From Pseudomonas sp. KUIN-1 (lineage in GTDB: Bacteria > Pseudomonadota > Gammaproteobacteria > Pseudomonadales > Pseudomonadaceae): 64,000 nt of DNA. Below are positions 6,764 through 16,799 of this stretch, piece by piece. Location: positions 1,674,001 to 1,738,000 of the forward strand of contig NZ_AP020337.1 in assembly GCF_009176725.1 (NCBI RefSeq). The letters run 5' to 3'. The position numbers and the translations under genes are program-made. Below the pieces are notes generated by a model. The model saw only the letters and a list, made by a program, of their open reading frames with translations, did not search any database and was not told where the DNA came from. Numbering within the stretch: position 1 is the stretch's first letter; each line of letters opens with the position of its first letter.

Positions 6764-7037
6764 TCAGTTTACTTGCTAGCGCACCGGGTTTGTCAACGTT
6801 CAGTCAAAACAGATTTTACTGAGAGTTTACTTTTATCGGCTTCTCATCCGTCTAGCTGCTCAGTCAGATGCCGTACAAGCCTATCCCTGAGGACTTCCAG
6901 CTCGTCGTCATTCAGAACCAGCTGCTCACGGCAAGGATATGGCTGCGCTGACACGATTGTCAGCGCCCTGCTGAGAAGCGGCTTTTACCATTAGACCAAC
7001 CGAGACACCGCTCGAACGCGGCGTCCCGGCCAGTAGA
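6764..7037. other. Non-coding junction between accessory DNA and core chromosome
   Basis: No intact gene is seen. A minus-strand frame from a GTG at 6954 to a TGA at 6844 would encode 36 residues ending in an acidic/basic helix (NDDELEVLRDRLVRHLTEQLDG), possibly the tail of a lost phage gene. Further right, 6980-7012 read on the minus strand resembles the D-arm half of a tRNA, but the rest does not fold. The edge of the acquired region probably lies here. Confidence 0.35.
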
Positions 7038-8159
7038 TCAAGCGCGGTAAGGTGCGTAGTCGATGTAGCCCTGCGCATCGCCACCGTAGTAGCTGTCACG
7101 GTCCGGGGTCGTCAGGGGCCAGCCGTTTTTCAGGCGGGCGACCAGGTCGGGGTTGCCGATGAAAGGCTGGCCAAACGCAGCAAGGTCGATCAGGTTTTCT
7201 TCCAGCAGCGCATCAGCGCGTTCACGGGTCATGTCGCCGGCGAGGATCAGCGCGGTGTTGCCCAGTTCGGCCTTGCAGTGCTTGAGCAGTTTGCGTAATG
7301 CCTGCTCCTGCGCGGCGGAGCTTTCGCCGGCCATGAAGAAGTGCGTCTGGTCCATGACGTGTACATAGGCGATGCCGCGTTCGCGCATGCCTGCGCACAG
7401 CGCAGAGTAGGTTTCGTCGATCTCCGGGTAGAGCGGCATGTCGAACAACTGGCCATAGGGCGAGATGCGAATACCAACGCGGTCGGCACCGATTCTGGCG
7501 CAGGCGGCATCGACCACTTCGAAGACGAAGCGCAGCCGATCTTGCAGGTTGCTTGCGCCGTATTGATCGGTGCGGTCGTTGACCTGCGGGTTGAGGAACT
7601 GCTCCAGCAGGTATCCATTGGCGCCGTGAATTTCCACGCCGTCGAAACCGGCGTCGATCGCATTCTGCGCGGCCTGGGCGAAATCCTCGACGACTCGCGC
7701 CACTTCTTCGGTGGTGAGCGGGCGCGGCACGGAGGTGGGCACGAAGCCGGGTTCGCCGTCTTCGCCATAACCGAACGCAACTGCACCCTGTGCTTGTCTG
7801 GTGGTGGCGCTGACCGGTGCTTGGCCGTCGATCTGGATCGAGGTATGGGACACGCGGCCAACATGCCAGAGCTGCGCGAACATGTGACCACCGACGCTGT
7901 GGACCGAGTCCGTCACCAGCTTCCAACCCTGGATCTGCTCCGGTGTATAGATGCCTGGATTGAACAGGTAGCCCTGGCCTTCACGGGAGATCGGCGTGCC
8001 TTCCGACACGATCAGGCCGGCGGTGCCGCGCTGGGTGTAGTGCAGCGCGATCTGTTCGGTGGCGATGTCCTCGGGGGCACGCGAGCGGGTCATTGGCGCC
8101 ATGACGACGCGGTTGTTGAGGGTCGTGTTGCCGAGTTTGAATTCATTGAACAGAGTCAA
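7038..8159 (-). CDS. Alkene reductase, old yellow enzyme family
   Basis: A 373-residue FMN-dependent NAD(P)H oxidoreductase of the NemA / xenobiotic reductase type, which reduces activated C=C bonds and nitro compounds in the cytosol. Evidence is the start TLFNEFKLGNTTLNNRVVMAPMTRSRA, QLWHVGRVSH, FVPTSVPRPLTTEEV, GFDGVEIHGANGYLLEQFLNPQVNDRTDQYG and the C-terminal FGQPFIGNPDLVARLKNG motif. The start codon is TTG at 8159 with AGGAGA eight bases upstream, and no ATG fits the family N-terminus better. It is divergent from the LysR regulator at 8490, its likely controller. It could equally be called an N-ethylmaleimide reductase. Confidence 0.93.
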   Translation of the reverse strand: MTLFNEFKLGNTTLNNRVVMAPMTRSRAPEDIATEQIALHYTQRGTAGLIVSEGTPISREGQGYLFNPGIYTPEQIQGWKLVTDSVHSVGGHMFAQLWHVGRVSHTSIQIDGQAPVSATTRQAQGAVAFGYGEDGEPGFVPTSVPRPLTTEEVARVVEDFAQAAQNAIDAGFDGVEIHGANGYLLEQFLNPQVNDRTDQYGASNLQDRLRFVFEVVDAACARIGADRVGIRISPYGQLFDMPLYPEIDETYSALCAGMRERGIAYVHVMDQTHFFMAGESSAAQEQALRKLLKHCKAELGNTALILAGDMTRERADALLEENLIDLAAFGQPFIGNPDLVARLKNGWPLTTPDRDSYYGGDAQGYIDYAPYRA

Positions 8160-8232
8160 GGCAGTCTCTCCTGTGGAGGGAGAATCAAAAGGACAATGAC
8201 GGCAGCAGCCTTGGACGGCGGCTGTCAGGGGA

Positions 8233-8330
8233 TTACTGGCGACGTGTCAGCGGTAGCGCAACGAGCACTCCGATGCCCATTGGCCACCCGCCAGCTTGCC
8301 AGGCAGGGATGTTGCGGCCGCCATCATCAG
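8233..8330 (-). pseudogene. Possible C-terminal remnant of a membrane transporter
   Basis: In the 330-base gap between the reductase and LysR genes, a short minus-strand frame ending at a TAA (8233-8235) reads IPAWQAGGWPMGIGVLVALPLTRRQ. This looks like the last membrane helix and basic tail of an MFS-type exporter. No start or upstream part remains. The 8331-8489 stretch must contain the divergent promoters. This is a weak call from composition alone. Confidence 0.25.
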
Positions 8331-8489
8331 GACTGATAGTCCGAGCGTGAGGTGTTGTCCGGGGCCAGTTCAGCGCTGTATTAGGCTTCAATCCGAACAG
8401 GTTTTGACATAGTCTATTGGAGAAATGGCGTTTGATTTTTGCTGGTTTCTATCAAGTGAGTGGAATGGAATTCAATAATCGGAGTGTCT

Positions 8490-9419
8490 ATGTTTTCGTC
8501 TGAGCGCCTCAAGGGTATCGATGTGTTCGTCATCGTCGCCGACATGGGCAGCTTCACGGCCGCAGCTGAACGGTTGAACCTGACCAACTCGGCGATCAGC
8601 AAGAGCATTGCGCGATTGGAAGGGCGTCTGCGCACCCGGTTGTTCCAGCGCACTACGCGTCGGCTGTCGCTCACCGAGGCAGGGGAAACCTTCTACCGTA
8701 CCTGCACAACGGTCCTTTCGGATCTGGAGGAAGTCGAGATTGCGCTGACTTCGACCCAGACCGAGCCACAGGGCAAGGTGCGTATTGATTTGCCAGCTTC
8801 GTATGGGCGTTTACATGTCCTGCCGTTGATTCTTGATTTCATGAAGCAGCACCCCAGGTTGCAGCCCCATGTGTCTTTTTCCGATCGGTACGTCGACCCG
8901 GTGCACGAGGGCATCGATATCGTCGTCAGGATTGGTGGTTCAGATGCCTGGCCAGCCGCCATGGCTCATCAGTTTTTTGGAACGCAGAAGCTGATTTTTT
9001 GCGCGTCGCCCGAGTATGTAAATCAATATGGGCAGCCCAAAACGGTGTCGGACCTCGATGATCACCAGTGCATCGGCTATGGGCAAAATGACGGTATGGC
9101 GATCCCCTGGTATTTCAAGGGCCGCCAAGCAGGGGACATGGAGCGCAGAATCATGCATCCGCACATTGCCGTGGGAGACGGAGAGGGTGAGGTAATGGCA
9201 GTGTTGGCGGGGCTTGGTATCGCTCAGCTACCGACCTGGCTGGTCCAGGGGCATCTGAACAGCGGCAGGCTGGTGGAAGTGCTGCCGGATCTTGCTACCG
9301 AAGGCCTTCCGATGAATCTTGTCTGGCTTCGAAGTCGCGAGGCGCTGCCAAAAGTCAGCGCTTTGGTCGCCTACCTGGGAGCCAATCTCACGCCTGCCGG
9401 GCGTGTTGAGCGGGCTTGA
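8490..9419 (+). CDS. LysR-family transcriptional regulator
   Basis: A 309-residue regulator with an N-terminal winged helix (residues 5-63: FVIVADMGSFTAAAERLNLTNSAISKSIARLEGRLRTRLFQRTTRRLSLTEAG) and a periplasmic-binding-type effector domain (about 90-295). The ATG at 8490 is chosen because GGAG lies six bases upstream and it gives the canonical LysR start; an in-frame GTG at 8460 would add ten odd residues. Its position, divergent from the alkene reductase and beside a luciferase-like flavoenzyme, suggests it senses an electrophile or aromatic compound and controls one or both. The actual inducer is unknown. Confidence 0.92.
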   Translation: MFSSERLKGIDVFVIVADMGSFTAAAERLNLTNSAISKSIARLEGRLRTRLFQRTTRRLSLTEAGETFYRTCTTVLSDLEEVEIALTSTQTEPQGKVRIDLPASYGRLHVLPLILDFMKQHPRLQPHVSFSDRYVDPVHEGIDIVVRIGGSDAWPAAMAHQFFGTQKLIFCASPEYVNQYGQPKTVSDLDDHQCIGYGQNDGMAIPWYFKGRQAGDMERRIMHPHIAVGDGEGEVMAVLAGLGIAQLPTWLVQGHLNSGRLVEVLPDLATEGLPMNLVWLRSREALPKVSALVAYLGANLTPAGRVERA

Positions 9420-9488
9420 ATAATCATTGAATCGGGGATGATCGCAAAGCCGCTTACAACACAGAATCGCGAAACCGTCCCTGTCTCC

Positions 9489-10457
9489 TCAGCCTGACGT
9501 GATGGAAAACTCGGGGAGGATGTGCTCCTGAAGTTCATCGATCAGCTCCAGAGAGGGGCGCCGCGTGGGCTTGAGGTTCAAGGCAACATGATTGATCCCG
9601 GCTTCGCGTTGCCGCGAGAAGAAGTCTTTCAGCGCCTTTCGACCGCCCCGCAGCATCCGCCCCGTTTGTAGCGGCGCGTCAGGATTGGTGTCGAGATCGA
9701 ACATCGCGCCATAGCCGAAAGGGATGAACCCCCTGGAAGCGGTTGCCTCACGCCAATGCGGTACAGCCTCCGGCATGCGCGGCGCGTCGCCATGCCAGAT
9801 CCAGGCATCTACATTGGCTGCAAGCCACTCCAGGCTCTGTCCAGCACGACCGATGGCAATGATAGGGACGCGTTGGGCTGCGGGTTTGGGGACCAGATCG
9901 ATATCGCCCCGCAACTGGCCGAAATGCTGTGTCTTCAGGCGCGGAAATGACTCTGAAATCAGCGTTTTGATCAGCGTTAGCGCTTCCTGATAGCGTTCCG
10001 CCCGGCTGGCAAAGTCGACCCCGAAAGCCGGGTACTCTGTTGCCCGGTCACCCGAAGCCATGCCAGCGAGAAAGCGGCCTCCCAGGAGTTGGTCCGCCGT
10101 AGCGATCTGCTTGGCGGTGATAACCGGCTCTCGCAACGGGCTGACGATGCCTGCAGTGCCGATGGCGATTCTATGAGTGAGCGCTGCCAGCCAGCCCGCG
10201 TACACCAGCGGATCAAGGACCTGGCCGGTATCGCCAAATGACGGATCGTAAAACGGCACATCGCGCAGCCACAGCGCCGCAGCATCGCTCTGATCGAGGC
10301 GCTGCACGATCTCGGCCTGGTCCTCCAGACTGGGAAAAGGGCCGTCAGGATAGCCGCGCGCGGGCGAGATGAATCCGATGGTCAACTGATCAGGCTGGAA
10401 TGTACCGCTGAACGCCGTATGGTTCTCCAGGCTGAGCGATTGATTGTTCTGAGTCAT
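9489..10457 (-). CDS. Luciferase-like (LLM class) flavin-dependent oxidoreductase
   Basis: A 322-residue FMN/F420-type monooxygenase-fold enzyme. Seen are LTIGFISPARGYPDGPFPSLEDQAEIVQRLDQSDAAALWLRDVPFYDP (first barrel strands), HRIAIGTAGIVSPLREPVITAKQIATADQLLGGRFLAGMASGDRATEYPAFGVDFASRAERYQEAL, which is the highly conserved LLM core, and REAGINHVALNLKPTRRP near the end. The ATG at 10457 has GGAG eight bases upstream. It is convergent with the LysR gene. The substrate cannot be told. Confidence 0.9.
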   Translation of the reverse strand: MTQNNQSLSLENHTAFSGTFQPDQLTIGFISPARGYPDGPFPSLEDQAEIVQRLDQSDAAALWLRDVPFYDPSFGDTGQVLDPLVYAGWLAALTHRIAIGTAGIVSPLREPVITAKQIATADQLLGGRFLAGMASGDRATEYPAFGVDFASRAERYQEALTLIKTLISESFPRLKTQHFGQLRGDIDLVPKPAAQRVPIIAIGRAGQSLEWLAANVDAWIWHGDAPRMPEAVPHWREATASRGFIPFGYGAMFDLDTNPDAPLQTGRMLRGGRKALKDFFSRQREAGINHVALNLKPTRRPSLELIDELQEHILPEFSITSG

Positions 10458-10755
10458 CGTTTTACTCCGTTTCGGAAATCGATCATTCGATTCTATAGAT
10501 GACCTTTAGGCGGATCTCCGATCTTTTGGATCAGTCATTGTGAAAAAAAATCATCAATATGCTGTCTGCAACAGTTGAGCGAACGACTGGCTGCCCATGC
10601 AGATTACAAGCACTGACATCATCCTCCTGCAAAATTACGTGGTTTTCATACCTACCCTTTGGCCATTCGCAAACTAATCCTGCCTCCCGGTTTCGCTTTC
10701 GCCCTTTCTGATCTATACCTTGGGTTCAACGTTTTGTGAGGCGAGGAGCTATCAG

Positions 10756-11238
10756 ATGTCGGACGTAGATCAGGTACAAAAGTCGCAACCTTCTCCCAGC
10801 CAGAGCCACGATGACGTGATTGCTCAGTTCAAGTGGCAGGGCAAGCAGATCGACTGGTTGCTGCAATGGCTGGTCAAGTTTGTTGCCAACACCAAGGTTG
10901 AGATGGGCGTGACGCTGTCGGTGGGCGGGAATCTGGTTTCCGGGCATCTGATTTCTCACGATGCGTATTTCGAGCAGTTGGCCGACGATATCTCGGCACC
11001 GTTCAGTTCGTTCGCCAACGGCACTGACGCGACCATGAAAGAGATGATCCTGTCCTTCAAGCCCGGTGAGTCATCTGAAGACACCCCGGCCTTCCATTTC
11101 ATTCACTTGAAGGACTGCCGCACCTATTCCACTGACGGCAACCCGATTTGTGATGCCGGTGTGCTGTGGCGGGGCCGGATCTCGGCAGTCGATGGGTTCA
11201 CCATCGGGCTTATCGCTGAAAAGCCTGGCGCAGCCTGA
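10756..11238 (+). CDS. GvpU-like / uncharacterised Pseudomonas protein
   Basis: A 160-residue soluble protein. After a low-complexity N-terminus it has QIDWLLQWLVKFVANTKVEMGVTLSVGGNLVSGHLISHDAYFEQLAD, which I recall being annotated as gas vesicle accessory protein GvpU in pseudomonads that make no gas vesicles. No structural gas vesicle gene is nearby, so that name may mislead. The ATG at 10756 follows GAGGCGAGGAG. A clear terminator ends the unit eight bases after the stop. The function is unknown. Confidence 0.6.
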   Translation: MSDVDQVQKSQPSPSQSHDDVIAQFKWQGKQIDWLLQWLVKFVANTKVEMGVTLSVGGNLVSGHLISHDAYFEQLADDISAPFSSFANGTDATMKEMILSFKPGESSEDTPAFHFIHLKDCRTYSTDGNPICDAGVLWRGRISAVDGFTIGLIAEKPGAA

Positions 11239-11245
11239 TCCCATG

Positions 11246-11272
11246 AAGCCCCGACGTCCGTCGGGGCTTTTT
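11246..11272 (+). terminator. Intrinsic terminator after the GvpU-like gene
   Basis: A perfect 9-bp stem (aagccccga / tcggggctt) with a 6-base loop runs into five Ts. Confidence 0.9.
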
Positions 11273-11551
11273 CAACCCGAGACCATGATGCCTTCCAGCG
11301 TGCCGACTGCACCGGCTGGTCATGGGATGCTGCGCCTGCAATAGCGTCACTTAGCCACTCTTTGCGCGACAAAATGTCGCAAGCCGCTGTCAGGCGAGTA
11401 ATATGTCTGCCCTGACCTTATCCGCCGAATGGTTTTCGGCATGGCCTGATAGAGAACTGGCGACAAGAAAAAACAACAAGAACTGAGCCAGGCTGCCCGC
11501 CCCGGTCGACGTAAAGAATTAATGAGTAGACGAAAAAGGCGATTAGAGAAA

Positions 11552-13243
11552 ATGACCAACACTTCGCGACCTTTGTACATTTCCTACGCAGGACCCTCAC
11601 TGCTGGAAATGCCCCTGCTGAACAAAGGCAGTGCCTTCACCCCGCAAGAGCGGGTCGAATTCAATCTGATCGGTCTCCTGCCGCAGAACGTAGAGACGAT
11701 CGAAGAGCAAGTCACCCGGGTCTACAGCCAGTACAAACAGTGTGCGAGCGACCTGGACAAGCATATCTACCTGCGTTCGATCCAGGACAACAACGAAACC
11801 CTGTTTTTCCGTCTGCTCGACTCCCACCTGGACGAGATGCTGCCGATCATCTACACGCCGACGGTGGGGCAGGCCTGTCAGGAATTCTCCAAGATCTACC
11901 GCACGCATCGCGGCCTGTTCATTTCCTACCCCGAGCGTGACCGCATCGATGACATTTTGCGCAGCGCGACTAAGGATCGGATCAAGATCATTGTCGTGAC
12001 CGACAGCGAGCGAATTCTCGGCCTGGGCGATCAGGGCATCGGCGGCATGGGCATTCCGATCGGCAAACTGTCGTTGTACACCGCTTGCGGCGGGATCAGC
12101 CCGGCGTACACGCTGCCGATCGTGCTGGATGTCGGCACCAACAATCGTGAGCTGCTGGACGACCCGATGTACATGGGCTGGCGTCACGAGCGGGTATCGG
12201 GCAAGGAATACGAAGACTTCATCGCGCTGTTCATCGACGCGGTGCAGCGTCGCTGGCCGGACGTGCTGTTGCAGTTTGAAGATTTCGCCCAGTCCAACGC
12301 CATGCCGCTGCTCGAAAAGTATCGCGACGAACTGTGCTGCTTCAACGATGACATCCAGGGCACCGCTTCGGTTGCCGTGGGTACGTTGCTGGCGGCCTGC
12401 AAGGCCAAGAATGAAACCCTCGGCCAGCAGAAGGTGGTGTTTGTCGGAGCCGGTTCGGCAGGCTGCGGGATCGCCGAGCACATCATCGCAGCGATGCGCA
12501 TTGAAGGCCTGAGCGAAAGCGAAGCGCGCAAACGTATTTTCATGGTTGATCGTTTCGGCCTGTTGACCGAAAGCATGGACAACCTGCTCGACTTCCAGAA
12601 ACGACTGGCGCAAAAGACCGCCGACGTGTCTGGCTGGACTGCCGGCTCGGAAGCCTTCCCACAGTTGCTCGACGTGGTCACCCACGCCGGCGCCACCGTA
12701 ATGATCGGTGTGTCCGGGCAGCGCGGTCTGTTCACCGAGCAGGTGATTCGCGAACTGCACAAGCATTGCGCCAAACCCCTGGTCATGCCGCTGTCCAATC
12801 CGACGTCCAAAGTGGAAGCCACGCCGGAAGAAATCCTGCGCTGGACCGACGGCAATGCGCTGGTGGCCACCGGCAGTCCGTTTGCGCCAGTGGAAATCAA
12901 CGGTCGCACGGTGCATATCGCGCAGTGCAACAACTCCTACATCTTTCCGGGCATCGGCCTCGGCGTGGTGGCCTGCAAGGCATCGCGCATCACTGACCGG
13001 ATGCTCATGGCGGCGTCCAATGCGCTGGCCGAGTGCTCGCCGATGGTGACAGGGAAGGGCGATGCGGTGTTGCCGCCGCTCAAGGAAATCCAGCAGGTCA
13101 GCCGCAAGATCGCGTTGGCTGTGGCCAGGGAAGCGCAAGCCGAAGGGCTGGCGCTGGAAACTACCGAAGAGGCACTGCTTGAGGCCATCGAGCGTAATTT
13201 CTGGTTGCCGGGCTACCGGGCCTACCGCCGTCGCTCGGTCTGA
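11552..13243 (+). CDS. maeA: NAD-dependent malic enzyme
   Basis: A 563-residue enzyme that oxidatively decarboxylates malate to pyruvate, linking the TCA cycle to pyruvate. It has the malic enzyme N-domain ([25 protein letters not shown], then [35 protein letters not shown]), the catalytic [16 protein letters not shown] and [16 protein letters not shown] segments, and the NAD-binding [18 protein letters not shown] fold. The ATG at 11552 gives the usual [23 protein letters not shown] start and is preferred over 11522. It stands alone between terminators. The symbol sfcA is a synonym. Confidence 0.96.
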   Translation: MTNTSRPLYISYAGPSLLEMPLLNKGSAFTPQERVEFNLIGLLPQNVETIEEQVTRVYSQYKQCASDLDKHIYLRSIQDNNETLFFRLLDSHLDEMLPIIYTPTVGQACQEFSKIYRTHRGLFISYPERDRIDDILRSATKDRIKIIVVTDSERILGLGDQGIGGMGIPIGKLSLYTACGGISPAYTLPIVLDVGTNNRELLDDPMYMGWRHERVSGKEYEDFIALFIDAVQRRWPDVLLQFEDFAQSNAMPLLEKYRDELCCFNDDIQGTASVAVGTLLAACKAKNETLGQQKVVFVGAGSAGCGIAEHIIAAMRIEGLSESEARKRIFMVDRFGLLTESMDNLLDFQKRLAQKTADVSGWTAGSEAFPQLLDVVTHAGATVMIGVSGQRGLFTEQVIRELHKHCAKPLVMPLSNPTSKVEATPEEILRWTDGNALVATGSPFAPVEINGRTVHIAQCNNSYIFPGIGLGVVACKASRITDRMLMAASNALAECSPMVTGKGDAVLPPLKEIQQVSRKIALAVAREAQAEGLALETTEEALLEAIERNFWLPGYRAYRRRSV

Positions 13244-13266
13244 TCAGGCGCGGTTGAAAGGATGAC

Positions 13267-13292
13267 GTCTCCGCAAGCTTGCTTGCGGAGAC
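13267..13292. terminator. Hairpin after malic enzyme
   Basis: A perfect 11-bp stem (gtctccgcaag / cttgcggagac) with a 4-base loop lies 23 bases past the maeA stop. No T-run follows, so it may act as a transcript end stabiliser rather than a classical terminator. Confidence 0.55.
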
Positions 13293-13439
13293 ACGCTGCT
13301 CTGCAAATGCGGTAATGCTGCAACGAATTTCTTTACAGTGAAATAAGCTTCATTCAACCCAATCCTCTCACCATTTTCACATAAAATTGATGATGCGCTG
13401 CCTACAGTGCGCGCCATCGGGGAGTTCACTGGCTCCTGA

Positions 13440-15116
13440 ATGCCCGATGCATATTCATTCGATAAGCAGACCACGATGCCGACACCCAGAACTGTTCGTC
13501 CAGAAGTTGTAACCCTACTTGCCAGTGCGTTTCTGTTACTGGGTTTCAATATCAATCTCTGGCAGCATCTTTTCTCGATTACCAGCGCCGATAGTAAAGG
13601 GTTGGCCATGCGCTTTGCGTTTGGCTTGATGATTTTTTGCGTGTTCAATATCGTGCTGACGCTGTTGGCATTCCGTCGTGTGTTTAAACCGGTGTTGATC
13701 AGTCTGTTTATGATCAGCGCGGGGGTGGTTTATTTCATGACCGAATACGGGGTCATGATCGACGCTGGCATGTTTCGAAACTTCGCCGAAACCAACGTTA
13801 CGGAAGTGCAGGGGCTGCTGTCTTTAAAACTGGCCTTGTATATCCTTCTGCTGGGCGTAGTACCCTCGCTGATACTCTGGAAACTGCCGATCAGCTACCG
13901 TCGCTGGCACCTTGAACTGTTCAGCAAACTGCTGGTGACGGTTGCGTGCTGCGTGGCAATCGGCGGCGTTGCACTGGCCAATTACCAGGGGCTGTCGTCA
14001 TTGTTTCGCAATCACCATGAGTTGCGCCTGATGGTGGTGCCAAGCAATTACATTGGTGCGTCGCTGGGCTACCTGAGTGAGCAGGTGCTCTCTGCAAGGC
14101 GCCCGTTCGTCAAGATCGGCGAGGACGCCAAACGTTCTGCGGATTGGGCCACGCATGCTCGCAAATCGTTGACCGTGCTGGTGGTCGGCGAAAGTGCCCG
14201 GGCCGAGAACTTCGGGATCCTTGGCTATGGTCGTAACACCACGCCCAACCTCAACAAGGAAAGCGGGCTGGTGGCGTTTACCGATGTGTATTCCTGCGGC
14301 ACCGAAACCGCCGTGTCGGTGCCTTGCATGTTCTCCAGCATGGGGCGCAAGAATTACAACGCTACCCAGGCGCGCAATCAGGAAGGCTTGCTGGATGTAC
14401 TGAAGCGCGCGGGCATAGACGTGATATGGCGTGACAATCAGGCCGGCTGCAAAGGCACCTGTGATCGAGTGACCTTCCAGGACGTGAGCAATCTCAAGGA
14501 CCCGCTGTTGTGCAACAACCATGAATGCCGGGACGAGATACTCTTGCAAAACCTGCAGACCTTTATCGACAGTCTCGACAAGGACACGGTGCTTGTTCTG
14601 CACCAGATGGGCAGCCACGGGCCTGAATACTACAAACGTTACCCAAAAGAGTTTGAAAAGTTTACCCCGGTGTGTGAAAGCAATGCGCTGAACAATTGCA
14701 GCCGGGACAGCATCGTCAATGCGTACGACAATACGTTGCTTTACACCGACCATGTACTGTCCACACTGATTGATCTTCTACGCGCCAATCAAAACAAGGT
14801 CGATACCGCCATGGTCTACCTGTCGGACCATGGCGAGTCGCTGGGCGAGTACAACCTGTTCCTGCACGGCACGCCTTATGTGCTGGCGCCTGATCAGCAA
14901 AAGCATGTGCCGATGATGGTCTGGTTGTCCGATAACTATCAGAAGTCCTTTGCCGTCACGCCGGAGTGCCTGGCCAAACAGCGTAATGCACCGTTGAGTC
15001 AGGACAATCTTTTCCATTCCATGCTCGGCCTGCTGAAAGTCGATACCAAGGTTTATGACCCCAGCCTCGATATGTTTGCCGGGTGCCGCAGCGAGTTGGC
15101 GGCCACCGACAAGTAA
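13440..15116 (+). CDS. eptA: Lipid A phosphoethanolamine transferase
   Basis: A 558-residue inner-membrane enzyme of the EptA/MCR group, which transfers phosphoethanolamine from phosphatidylethanolamine to lipid A and so lowers affinity for cationic peptides such as polymyxin. The N-terminal part has five hydrophobic segments (residues about 22-185). The periplasmic sulfatase-fold domain has LTVLVVGESARAENFGILGYGR with CGTETAVSVPCMFSSMGR (catalytic Thr), HQMGSHGPEYYKRYP and YLSDHGESLGE metal ligands, and many cysteines for disulfides. The start is either ATG 13440 or ATG 13476 (MPTPRTVRP), and neither has a strong ribosome site. With the LpxO-like gene at 34278 it makes two lipid A modifiers in the window. 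Confidence 0.9.
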   Translation: MPDAYSFDKQTTMPTPRTVRPEVVTLLASAFLLLGFNINLWQHLFSITSADSKGLAMRFAFGLMIFCVFNIVLTLLAFRRVFKPVLISLFMISAGVVYFMTEYGVMIDAGMFRNFAETNVTEVQGLLSLKLALYILLLGVVPSLILWKLPISYRRWHLELFSKLLVTVACCVAIGGVALANYQGLSSLFRNHHELRLMVVPSNYIGASLGYLSEQVLSARRPFVKIGEDAKRSADWATHARKSLTVLVVGESARAENFGILGYGRNTTPNLNKESGLVAFTDVYSCGTETAVSVPCMFSSMGRKNYNATQARNQEGLLDVLKRAGIDVIWRDNQAGCKGTCDRVTFQDVSNLKDPLLCNNHECRDEILLQNLQTFIDSLDKDTVLVLHQMGSHGPEYYKRYPKEFEKFTPVCESNALNNCSRDSIVNAYDNTLLYTDHVLSTLIDLLRANQNKVDTAMVYLSDHGESLGEYNLFLHGTPYVLAPDQQKHVPMMVWLSDNYQKSFAVTPECLAKQRNAPLSQDNLFHSMLGLLKVDTKVYDPSLDMFAGCRSELAATDK

Positions 15117-15305
15117 CCACGTGCGCGGCGTTCCGGGTATTGATCGTCCTCTCACGTTATGGGGACGATCATCGGCAGCGCGTTTGCCCGGCAGTCGCTG
15201 TTCCCGTCCGTCATTTGCATGAAGATGCGCCAGACCCGGACGACAGACGCGCGATAATCTCCCATGACGATATATACTGCGCGCCATTGTTGAAGGGAGA
15301 GCCAT

Positions 15306-16439
15306 GTGGCCATCGATATTCACTGGATTCGCGACGACGACAGCCTCGCCCGGCATTGCGCACAATGGCAGTCACTGCCTTTCGTGGCGCTCGACACCGA
15401 GTTCATGCGGGTCGACACTTTTTATCCGATCGCCGCGCTGCTGCAGATCGGCGACGGGCAGAGCGCCTGGCTGATTGATCCGTTGCTGATCAACGACTGG
15501 CGGCCGCTGTCTGCGTTGCTCGAAAACCCCGACGTCATCAAAGTGGTGCATGCGTGCAGCGAAGACCTCGAGGTGTTGCTGCGCCTGACCGGCAGCCTGC
15601 CGGTTCCGCTGTTCGATACCCAGTTGGCAGCCGCCTACCTGAACCTCGGTTTTTCCATGGGCTACTCGCGCCTGGTGCAGGAGGTCCTCGACATCGACCT
15701 GCCCAAGGGCGAAACCCGTTCCGACTGGCTGCAACGCCCGTTGTCGGAAACGCAGGTCAGCTACGCTGCCGAAGACGCCGTGCACCTGGCCGAGTTGTTC
15801 ACCATCCTGCGCCCGCGCTTGTCCGACGACAAATACGCCTGGCTGCTGGATGACGGCGCCGAACTGGTCGCCAACCTGCGCCGTGAGGTGGACCCGTACG
15901 AGGTGTATCGCGACGCCAAGCTGGCCTGGAAGCTGTCCCGCGCCCAGCTGGCGGTGCTGCGCGAGTTGTGTGCCTGGCGTGAGCGTGAGGCGCGCGCCCG
16001 TAATCTGCCGCGCAACCGTATCGTGCGTGAGCACTCGCTCTGGCCATTGGCCAAGACCCAGCCGGACAACCTCGGCGCGCTGGCGCGGATCGAGGACATG
16101 CACCCGCGTACGGTCCGTCATGACGGCGAGTTTCTGCTCGAGCTGATCAAGACCGCGAGCGTGTTGCCTCCCGAAGAGTGGCCACCTGCGTTGCCCGAGC
16201 CACTGCCCATTGATGCGGCCGGGTCGATCAAGCGTCTGCGCGCAATCGGCCAGCAATACGCCGAGCAACTGGACATGGCGCCGGAGCTGATGCTGCGCAA
16301 GAAGACCCTCGAAGCCCTGCTCAAGAGCGGCTACCCCGACGGTCCTTACCAATTGCCCGACTCGCTGCGTGGCTGGCGTCGCGAGTTGATGGGTCAGGCG
16401 CTGCTGGACAGCCTGGCCACCCCTGGAGAACCGTCTTGA
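15306..16439 (+). CDS. rnd: Ribonuclease D
   Basis: A 377-residue 3'-5' exoribonuclease that trims tRNA precursors. The DEDD exonuclease motifs are present: [16 protein letters not shown] (Exo I), [12 protein letters not shown] (Exo II) and [16 protein letters not shown] (Exo III). An HRDC domain follows (about residues 210-290: [31 protein letters not shown]). The start is GTG at 15306 (an out-of-frame ATG overlaps it), with GGGAGAG upstream. The stop overlaps the TTG start of ycgL by four bases, so the two are translated together. Confidence 0.95.
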   Translation: MAIDIHWIRDDDSLARHCAQWQSLPFVALDTEFMRVDTFYPIAALLQIGDGQSAWLIDPLLINDWRPLSALLENPDVIKVVHACSEDLEVLLRLTGSLPVPLFDTQLAAAYLNLGFSMGYSRLVQEVLDIDLPKGETRSDWLQRPLSETQVSYAAEDAVHLAELFTILRPRLSDDKYAWLLDDGAELVANLRREVDPYEVYRDAKLAWKLSRAQLAVLRELCAWREREARARNLPRNRIVREHSLWPLAKTQPDNLGALARIEDMHPRTVRHDGEFLLELIKTASVLPPEEWPPALPEPLPIDAAGSIKRLRAIGQQYAEQLDMAPELMLRKKTLEALLKSGYPDGPYQLPDSLRGWRRELMGQALLDSLATPGEPS

Positions 16440-16729
16440 AGCGCATCTGCTCGATTTATCGCAGCCCGAAAAGAAACGAGATGTACCTTTACGTCCTGAA
16501 GAGCGACGTCCTCAAGCGTGTGCCGCCCGAGCTGCTGGTGGCCTTCGGCAAGCCGGTTCATGCATTCGATCTGGTGCTGAGCCCCGAGCGGGCGCTGTCG
16601 CGCGAAGATATCAATGTGGTGCTGGAGAACCTCGACAGCCAGGGCTATCACTTGCAGATGCCGCCGGCTGAAGACGATTACATCGAGCACTTGCCCGAAG
16701 AGCTGCTGCGCCGCAACGATCCCATGTAA
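16436..16729 (+). CDS. YcgL domain protein
   Basis: A 97-residue cytosolic protein of the YcgL family: [29 protein letters not shown] at the start and [20 protein letters not shown] near the end. A role in RNA metabolism is suggested for the family by its regular pairing with rnd, and that pairing is seen here. Translation begins at TTG 16436 inside the end of rnd (TTGA overlap). Confidence 0.9.
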   Translation: MKRICSIYRSPKRNEMYLYVLKSDVLKRVPPELLVAFGKPVHAFDLVLSPERALSREDINVVLENLDSQGYHLQMPPAEDDYIEHLPEELLRRNDPM

Positions 16730-16799
16730 TCGTTGCTCACGTTGTAAAGCGGCCCACATCGACGTGGGTTGCCTGTCCTGTTTTTAAGGTTTTTGAAAC

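Noticed and set aside
6981..7012. tRNA-like D-arm sequence on the minus strand (gttggtctaatggtaaaagcc)
   Set aside because: The following bases do not form an anticodon stem or T arm, and there is no acceptor pairing, so it is not a tRNA gene and probably chance or a tiny remnant.
7341..8336. 331-codon + strand open frame opposite the alkene reductase
   Set aside because: It mirrors the reductase codons in a GC-rich gene and has no family motif or ribosome site.
10756..11238. Evidence for gas vesicles
   Set aside because: The GvpU-like name rests on family labelling only; no gvpA or other gas vesicle gene is in the window.
11597..13138. 513-codon minus-strand open frame inside malic enzyme
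   Set aside because: It is antisense to a fully conserved gene; its His/Arg/Asp-rich composition is typical of shadow frames.
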